Source: Triticum aestivum (lineage: Eukaryota; Streptophyta; Magnoliopsida; Poales; Poaceae). Taken from it: DNA of 64,000 nt. The DNA is taken from assembly GCF_018294505.1 (NCBI RefSeq), contig NC_057801.1, positions 843,213,806 to 843,277,805 on the forward strand, in the 5' to 3' direction. The position numbers were made by a program, and so were the translations under genes. This document shows positions 58,397-64,000 of this stretch, in pieces; within the stretch, counting starts at the first letter, position 1, and each line of letters opens with the position of its first letter. The notes under the pieces are model-generated. The model saw only the letters and a program-made list of their open reading frames with translations. It was not told the origin of the DNA and searched no databases.

Positions 58397-59850
58397 TCCC
58401 CTCTAGCCTCCCCGCGGCGGGCGGCGGGCTGGGGCAGCGATGACGGGGCCCCTTTGTCTTCCCGCTCGGGGCGGTGCTGGCGCGGGCTGGCGCCTCGGGC
58501 CGGGTCGTGGCGCTGTAGCCGGGCTCCATGGCGGTGCGGCGGGCTGGAGCGGCGCCCTGACGTCCCTACCTCCCCCTGCAGCGGGCGGCTAGGCGGGTGG
58601 CGCGCGTGTGCCCGAGACGGCGACGACTCCAGCGCGCCCAGATCTGGCTCATGGCAGCGTGGGCTGCCGGTGGCCACCTCTGTCGTGGCCGCGACAGGTA
58701 GTGGTGGCACCGCGGCAGTTGGTGGTGGTGGCGCGGGCCGGAGGTTGGAGACGGCGGCCGTGACGGCTCTCCCAGATCTGGCCTCTCGGCGGCGCGGGGT
58801 GCGGGCGGCGGCCCTGACCGAGCCCCCCACGGTTGGTCGGGGTGGCGGCGCTGTGGCGGTGGCTGCGCGGCTGCATGCCCGGCGGCTGCTGTGGTGGTGG
58901 CAAGTTGATTGCGGCGGCGGCCAGATTGTTCTGGCGTCGGCTCGTCTGTAGGCTGCCTGTATCGGCCTTCGACTCCTCTCCTCGGCGTTCGTTCGCTTCT
59001 CTCGCCGGTGGGCTGACATTCTCCCGGCTGCTGTCCATCGACCGGCTCGCACCCGGTGCCGTAGGACCGAGCTGGTCTCGCGCCCGGCAGCAGGACTGCG
59101 CTCGTCTCGCGCCCGGCAACAGGGCCGGCCCGTCTCGCGCCCGGCGGCAGGACTGCGCTCGTCTCGTGCCCGGTGTTGCAGGACGGATCGATAGAGGCTT
59201 GTGGCCGGCCTATTGGGTCTCGGCACTGGGACCGTCCAGGGGTGCGAAAGGCGGAGCCTTTCCGCCCGTCTCTGCGGTTGGGGTATCGGTGGGGCTCGGA
59301 GGACTTGGTGTCAAGGTCTTGGATTCCGGGGCGGCGGAGCTGGTGGTGGTGGCGCGGTGCTCATGGGCAGAGCTCGTGCCTCGGTGCTGCCCGGCTACCA
59401 CGGCCGTGTGGGCGGCGTGGTAGCCGGGGTGTGGCGTTCGGTGGCGGTGTGTGTTGGTCGGGATGAAAACCTACTCTATCTTCGGACGGACTGGCGACGG
59501 CGAAGATCGCTCCCTTCTTGAAGGCGTCGTCGCGGCTATCATTGCCCATCGTGTTGCTCCAGGGGAAACTCTGATCCTCGGATCGGGCGATGGCGGCGCT
59601 CCGGTGTCGTATCCTTTCTGAAGGCGCCACCTTGGAGCCTACGGTTCGTCATATGCGGCTTCACTTCTTCGCGGTGTTCACGGATGAAGCTCCCGGCGGC
59701 TCGTGTAGTGCTAGGGAGTGTGTTGCTGCGCTCAGCGCCTATGTATCCTACCTTGGGTGTGTGTGTGCGTTTGTGATGGGTGCGTGCGGTTGTACTGGGC
59801 ACTGATGGTCTATGCTTTATATATAAAGCAGGGCGAAAGCCTTTTTCGCT
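58397..59850 (+). mobile_element. Non-LTR retroposon with 14-bp target duplication
   Basis: The target duplication AAACTTGCTGAGGA occurs at 58383-58396 and 59851-59864 and encloses 1,454 bp. The 3' end reads CTTTATATATAAAGCAGGGCGAAAGCC then TTTTTCGCT, a tail I know from wheat non-LTR elements. The body is GC-rich. Long frames on both strands (for example minus 58312-59226) are composition artefacts, with no reverse transcriptase. A related remnant lies at 28620-29519. Target-primed reverse transcription by a LINE is the likely origin. Confidence 0.75.
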
Positions 59851-60351
59851 AAACTTGCTGAGGAAAAGAGCAATCGACAAGTAAGTGTTGCAGATCTCCG
59901 GGAACTTGGTCACACATAACGCATCCGGTCGCAAAAAACTTGATCTAGACGCCAAACTAATTGTGGTTATTAGGCCTTGTACAATGCAAGATGCTTAGGA
60001 AAATAAAATCGGTTGTTGTTGAGCATCGATACTTATTTGTAGAGGATAGACGCTTAATTAGGCACTGCTCCTATAGTGATTAGCACCTGTGCTTAAGAAA
60101 AACATCTTTAGAAAAAAAAGTTATCCAGAAACCCTCCATTTTTCTGCGAGTGAAGCGGGCCAGTGGCCGAGAGCGGCCCGGCCCGGCCCAGCCCGAGCAG
60201 ACATAATAGGCCTATTAGCAGCCCCCTACCCTCGCCAGAACGACACGAACACTCTCTCATCCTCTCCGTTGGTCTCGCCGCAGCCAGCGGAGCAGCGACC
60301 TCGACCGGATCGACGACCCCGACGAGCGGCGGCGGAGATGGCGCGGTTCGA
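59773..60351 (+). repeat. Tandem duplication, upstream copy (retroposon tail to ATP synthase codon 4)
   Basis: 579 bp homologous to 60746-61314 at an offset of about 970. The unit starts inside the retroposon's 3' end, includes its target duplication and runs through the promoter and 5' untranslated region of the ATP synthase gene into its first codons. It therefore arose after the retroposon insertion. Confidence 0.88.
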
Positions 60352-60427
60352 ATATCTACAGATAAGCACAAAAAGGACTGTCATCAATGTAACAGACTTG
60401 ATGCTCAAGCAATCCATGTGTCTTTGA
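60338..60427 (+). pseudogene. Truncated ATP synthase 6 kDa subunit copy
   Basis: ATG with codons for Met-Ala-Arg-Phe as in the intact gene at 61301, then abrupt loss of homology at 60351. The frame runs on for 25 unrelated codons to a TGA at 60425-60427. The copy keeps the whole promoter-like region, so it could be transcribed into a chimeric short message. Confidence 0.75.
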
Positions 60428-60745
60428 TTCCTTAAAGAAAGGGAAGAGCGGACGAGGAGACCCAACCCCGCGTCCACGCTGAAAGCACCATGACGTGGCC
60501 ACCAACACCACCTGAATCGAGGCAGAAGCATCATAGTAGATGGCACTCATCCACAATCATTTGATCATATTTGGGGGAATCAACCCTCACCCCTTCCCCC
60601 CAAGAGGTTGGAACCAACACCACAGGGCCGAGGTCAGAGATAATTATTTCACTGCGGTGTTGCCTCCACAGCCCAAACTAGCGACAAGAGGGCACCAAAA
60701 CCTACAAACGAGACTAAAACTTCCTATGGGTGCGAAATCTATCGT
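60352..60745. other. Spacer between the duplicated copies, unassigned
   Basis: 394 bp with no homology to the ATP synthase gene. I see no recognised element or gene. Confidence 0.4.
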
Positions 60746-61300
60746 GTGATGGGTGCGTGCGGTTGTATTGGGCACTGATGGTCTATGCTTTATATATAAA
60801 GCGGGGCGAAAGCCTTTTTCGCTAAACTTGTTGAGGAAAAGAGCAATCGACAAATAAGTGTTGCAGATCTCCGGGAACTTGGTCACACAGAACGCATCCG
60901 GTCGCAAAAAACGTGATCTGGATGCCAAACTAAGTATGGTTATTATGCCTTGTACAAGGCAAGGTGCTTATGAAAACAAATCGGTTGTTATTGAGCATCG
61001 ATACTTATTTATAGAGGGTAGACGCTTAATTAGGCATTGCTCCTATAATGATAAGCACATGTGCTTGACAAAAACATCTTTAGGAAAAAAAGTTATCCAG
61101 AAACCCTCCATTTTTCTGCGAGAGAAGCGGGCCACTGGCCGAGAGCGGCCCGGCCCGGCCCGAGCAGACATAATAGGTCTGTCAGCAGCCCCCTACCCTC
61201 GCCAGAACGACCGAAAACTCTCTCATCCTCTCCGTTGGTCTTGCCGCAGCCACCGGAGCAGCGACGTCGACCGGATCGACCCCGACGAGCGGCGGCGGAG
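60746..61300 (+). promoter_or_regulatory. Promoter and 5' UTR of the ATP synthase 6 kDa gene
   Basis: Downstream copy of the duplication. Near 61128-61165 lie GGGCCACTGGCC and GGCCCGGCCCGGCCCGAG, site-II-like GGGCC/GGCCC motifs common in plant nuclear genes for mitochondrial proteins. A pyrimidine-rich leader (CTCTCTCATCCTCTCCGTTG) follows. The transcription start is not determined. Confidence 0.5.
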
Positions 61301-61468
61301 ATGGCGCGGTTCGACCCGTGGCCGGTGTTCTTCCGGCGGGAGTGGGCCCGCACCTGGCCCTTCCTGGCGGGCTTCGCCGTCACCGGCGCCCTCGTCACAA
61401 AGCTCACCGCCGGGTTCACCGAGGAGGACCTCAGGGCCTCCAAGTTCGTCCAGGCGCACAGGCGCTGA
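61301..61468 (+). CDS. MtATP6: Mitochondrial ATP synthase 6 kDa subunit (plant-specific)
   Basis: 55 codons plus TGA, in one exon. The protein starts MARFDPWPVFFRREWARTWP, has one membrane segment at about residues 18-35 (TWPFLAGFAVTGALVTKL) and ends with TEEDLRASKFVQAHRR. Length and sequence match, from memory, the small plant subunit of the mitochondrial F1Fo ATP synthase (Arabidopsis At3g46430 type; rice RMtATP6). It is thought to sit in the membrane part of the complex and is encoded in the nucleus without an obvious cleavable presequence. The first ATG of the leader is used. The 5' half of the gene is duplicated upstream. Confidence 0.92.
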   Translation: MARFDPWPVFFRREWARTWPFLAGFAVTGALVTKLTAGFTEEDLRASKFVQAHRR

Positions 61469-62904
61469 GCCCCTCAGGTCAACCACCCGCCCCGTCCTTG
61501 TCGCTCAAACCCCGATCCGGCATCCGATTAGGCCCTCGCGCTCATTCCGATCAGATTCAGCGACGTTTCTTGGTCCGTTCCCCTCCTGCCGGGTGCGAGC
61601 GCCGTCGTTAGGCTAGGTCGGCGAGTCATGCTACGATTACTGATTTACGTACGCACCTATTGCCATGGACACCATTTCACCCTGTCCCGGTTCACGGCGG
61701 TTGCTTGCCTGGATATGTAACAGTGGCTCCGGATCATGGCGATGCCGTCGCTATTGCAGAAACGGGCATCCTTTTTGGACCATTCAATGGATTCGATCAC
61801 TTGATCGGTGTTTGCGAGGCAAGACTGAAACCGTGAGCTGCATTGTCCGTGTTGATGTCTTTGTATGTGGTCATGGCCAGGGTTTATTTTCCTAATTGGC
61901 CTAGTTGTTCTCTTTAGATAAATTACCAGTAACCCCTTGTTGCAGTGGCTCTAGTGTTGAGCTTTTCTTTCCAATCCAATATATAACATTAATTACCAAG
62001 ACGCTCCATAAATCCGTTTTGCTGTCGTCACTGTTCCTGTGTGGTATTGCTATTAACACTACATCTTTTGATACATCTTTGTTTTGGCTGGTTGTTGTTG
62101 CTGAGCTAACTACGAGTTTATGCCAACATAATGTAGTCCATATGCTGTAATAAAACCCTGATATATTGATTATTTTGTTTTCCTCCAGGATGGGACGGCT
62201 CCTGTAATTCTCACTGAATTAATCCCATCAACGTGGTTGGCAGATTTTTTTTTAATACGTTATTAGTCGAATGAACTCGCTGAGTGCAAGCCAATAGTAT
62301 ACCCCAACTTTCTATTGTAACTTTTGTAATAAGAGGTTTCCTAAAGGCCTAAACAAAGAAATTAAATTCCAGCTTCTCAAGATGCATGAGGTATCTTGGT
62401 TCTTATATGGTTATATTGGCGGCGGGGATAACATTCATATGTTTTGTTTTGCTGATTGCCCGATTCACCCTCTGTACTGCATCCTGCTCTATTATTTGCC
62501 GCGCGCCCCGTAAATCGCAATGAAAGCTTTTTGCTGTTGTTTTCATGTTTATTACTTCTGGATTTGATCCGGGGTGTCGCCGGAAATGGTAACTCGCTAT
62601 TGGAGCGGCAATGTTGTGCGTGTGCATCTAGTATATGATTTGTTCTCTTGATGTATATCTATACCAGAGGCTGGTAATGTTGTTTGTTTTTCGCAATGGG
62701 ATAAATGGGACTGTCAGTACCGTGTCATCCTTACAACTGCCATGCTGTTTGTTGCAGCTTGAATCTTGTTTTGCTGCTCGTGTTTGACACTGGTGATTCG
62801 TTTTGTTTCCATGCACTTCTTGTGTACGTTTTGGGCACTGGTTACTGGCTACTGGATCAGCAGTGTTTTGTGTGTGTGCTGCATCCGGTGTGTTGTTTTG
62901 ATGT
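61469..62904 (+). other. Downstream region of the ATP synthase gene
   Basis: Probably holds the 3' untranslated region. An AATAAA occurs at 62149-62154. An intron in the 3' untranslated region is possible but not proven. 62590-62640 and 62850-62910 share diverged wording (GGAGCGGCAATGTTGTGCGTG and GGATCAGCAGTGTTTTGTGTG), suggesting an old duplication of about 260 bp. No other gene seen. Confidence 0.45.
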
Positions 62905-62914
62905 ATTTTTTTTT

Positions 62915-64000
62915 TAAAAGGGGACTCCCTGGCCTCTGCATCAGAACGATGCATACGACCACCTTTATAAATAAATAAAGAGGATCAACAAGGTCTTACA
63001 GTCTGAAAACAAAATAACGGCAAGCTCATCAAAAGCCACAACGCCAAAAACAAAAGGCCAAGAAGCCACAACCGGCTGGCATAACAAAGATTGGTGAACT
63101 AATTGCCTATCCTATTACATGACCGTCATCCAAACCGGTTGAAAATATCCCGTGCTACCATCTCCCACCGGATAGATCCAGTAATCAAACGCTCCCTGGC
63201 CTCCGTCGGAGTGAGTAACGACCACATACGGATCAGCGCAGTGGCTCAGAATATAACCTGCAAAAAATGAATATTTGTTGTTCTGTTAAAAGTCAAATCA
63301 TTTCTGCAGTTTCAAATTGCCCACAACAAAGCACATACTCCTACGCGAATGTGTCTAGCTGTTTCAGACTCTATCCCAACAAGCCACGTTCCAAATAACG
63401 TACTGACCGAATTCGGAGGAGTAATGTTAAATGCAATGTGCACCGTGTGCCACAAAACTCTCGCCAACGGGCAATCAAAGAATAGGTGCTTGATAGTTTC
63501 GTCCCGATCACAAAAACTACACCTAGTAGATCATGTCCAGTTGCGCTTTACCAAGTTATCCTTTGTTAATATGACTTATCTATGTACAAACCACATAAAC
63601 ACTTTAATTTTCAAAGGAACTTTGACTTTCCAAACATCTTTGGAACTAGGAATAACACTAGAGTTGATGACATCAATATACATCGACTTAACTGTGAACT
63701 CTCCAGACCTAGTTAGCTTCCAGCACATCTGATCGGGCTGATGAGATAGTTGAACCTCCATCAATCTACTCACCAAATTAAGCCATGCTTCCCACCGGTC
63801 GCCAATAAGCGCCCTCCTAAACTGAATATTAAGGGGAGTGGACTGCAAAATCGTTGCAGCAAAAGCATCACGTCGTTGAACAATACTATACAGGGACGGA
63901 TACTGAAGCGCCAACGGCGTTTCACCAAGCCAAGTATCCTCCCATAAGTGAGTGGTGGTGCCATTACCGACTATAAACTTTGTTCTATTAAAGAAAGCTG
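62915..64000 (-). pseudogene. LINE 3' part with reverse-transcriptase zinc-binding domain
   Basis: Minus-strand sequence with the zf-RVT pattern of plant L1-type LINEs: MCWKLTRSGEFTVKSMY, WKVKVPLKIKVFMWF, then (63440-63560) DNLVKRNW ... CSFCDRDETIKHLFFDCPLA, then VGVCALLWAI. The frame has stops, for example a TGA at 63531-63533, and an early stop after the ALLWAI stretch, so it is dead. The 3' end lies at about 62915, where the plus strand has a T10 run, the poly(A) tail. The polymerase core lies beyond the right edge of the window. Confidence 0.85.

Noticed and set aside
58312..59226. A 304-residue minus-strand frame rich in Arg, Ala and Pro
   Set aside because: It lies in the GC-rich retroposon body, crosses its left target duplication and has only low-complexity composition. 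Several frames are open at once here, as expected from base composition.

Overview
The window is plant nuclear DNA from the wheat tribe (Triticeae: Triticum/Aegilops or a close relative). This rests on nested LTR retrotransposons of wheat-type Athila and Copia lineages, CACTA elements with Triticeae-style subterminal repeats, Stowaway MITEs (one matching the wheat Athos type from memory), plant tRNA genes and two plant-type nuclear genes with introns or site-II-like promoter sequence. Five runs of N mark assembly gaps at 1969-2193, 4754-5277, 9094-9405, 45623-45916 and 55032-55839. There is no bacterial or plasmid content and no CRISPR array.

Layout. 1-5771 is repeat-rich, mostly degenerate tandem modules leading into the right end of a CACTA transposon, which sits in the left LTR of a Sabrina-like Gypsy element (5772-23834, minus strand, gag/protease remnants only). 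Its right LTR is split by a complete Athila-clade Gypsy element (12500-22600; 5-bp target duplication GGGGC; gag-pol with stops, a frameshift and a lost catalytic Asp). 23835-33600 is a mosaic of small elements: a 267-bp CACTA MITE, two abutting inverted-repeat elements between (TA)n tracts, retroposon and Helitron remnants, and a duplicated tRNA-Val(AAC)/tRNA-Ile(AAT) pair.

34268-45511 (minus) is the main host gene. I can join 17 exons with consistent phases and splice sites into 1,197 codons including the stop. The product is a conserved plant protein of unknown function, probably a helical-repeat protein. Its introns hold Stowaway MITEs, a Helitron remnant and a roughly 690-bp tandem duplication. 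The 5' end borders an N gap.

47475-58234 (minus) is a complete Copia element (TSD ACCAT, initiator-Met-tRNA PBS) with a decayed gag-pol, split by a CACTA element (54720-56104; TSD ATA). It sits in an older LINE-like tail. 58397-59850 is a non-LTR retroposon with a 14-bp target duplication. 61301-61468 (plus) encodes the 55-residue plant mitochondrial ATP synthase 6 kDa subunit. Just upstream lies a tandem copy of its 5' region that keeps only the first four codons. 62915 to the right edge is the 3' part of a LINE on the minus strand, with a recognisable reverse-transcriptase zinc-binding domain.

Only the unknown-function gene, the ATP synthase subunit and the tRNA genes look like host genes. 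The rest is transposable-element sequence whose nesting gives relative ages: Sabrina-like before the inserted Athila element and before the CACTA at 5771, Copia before its inner CACTA, retroposon before the ATP synthase 5' duplication.
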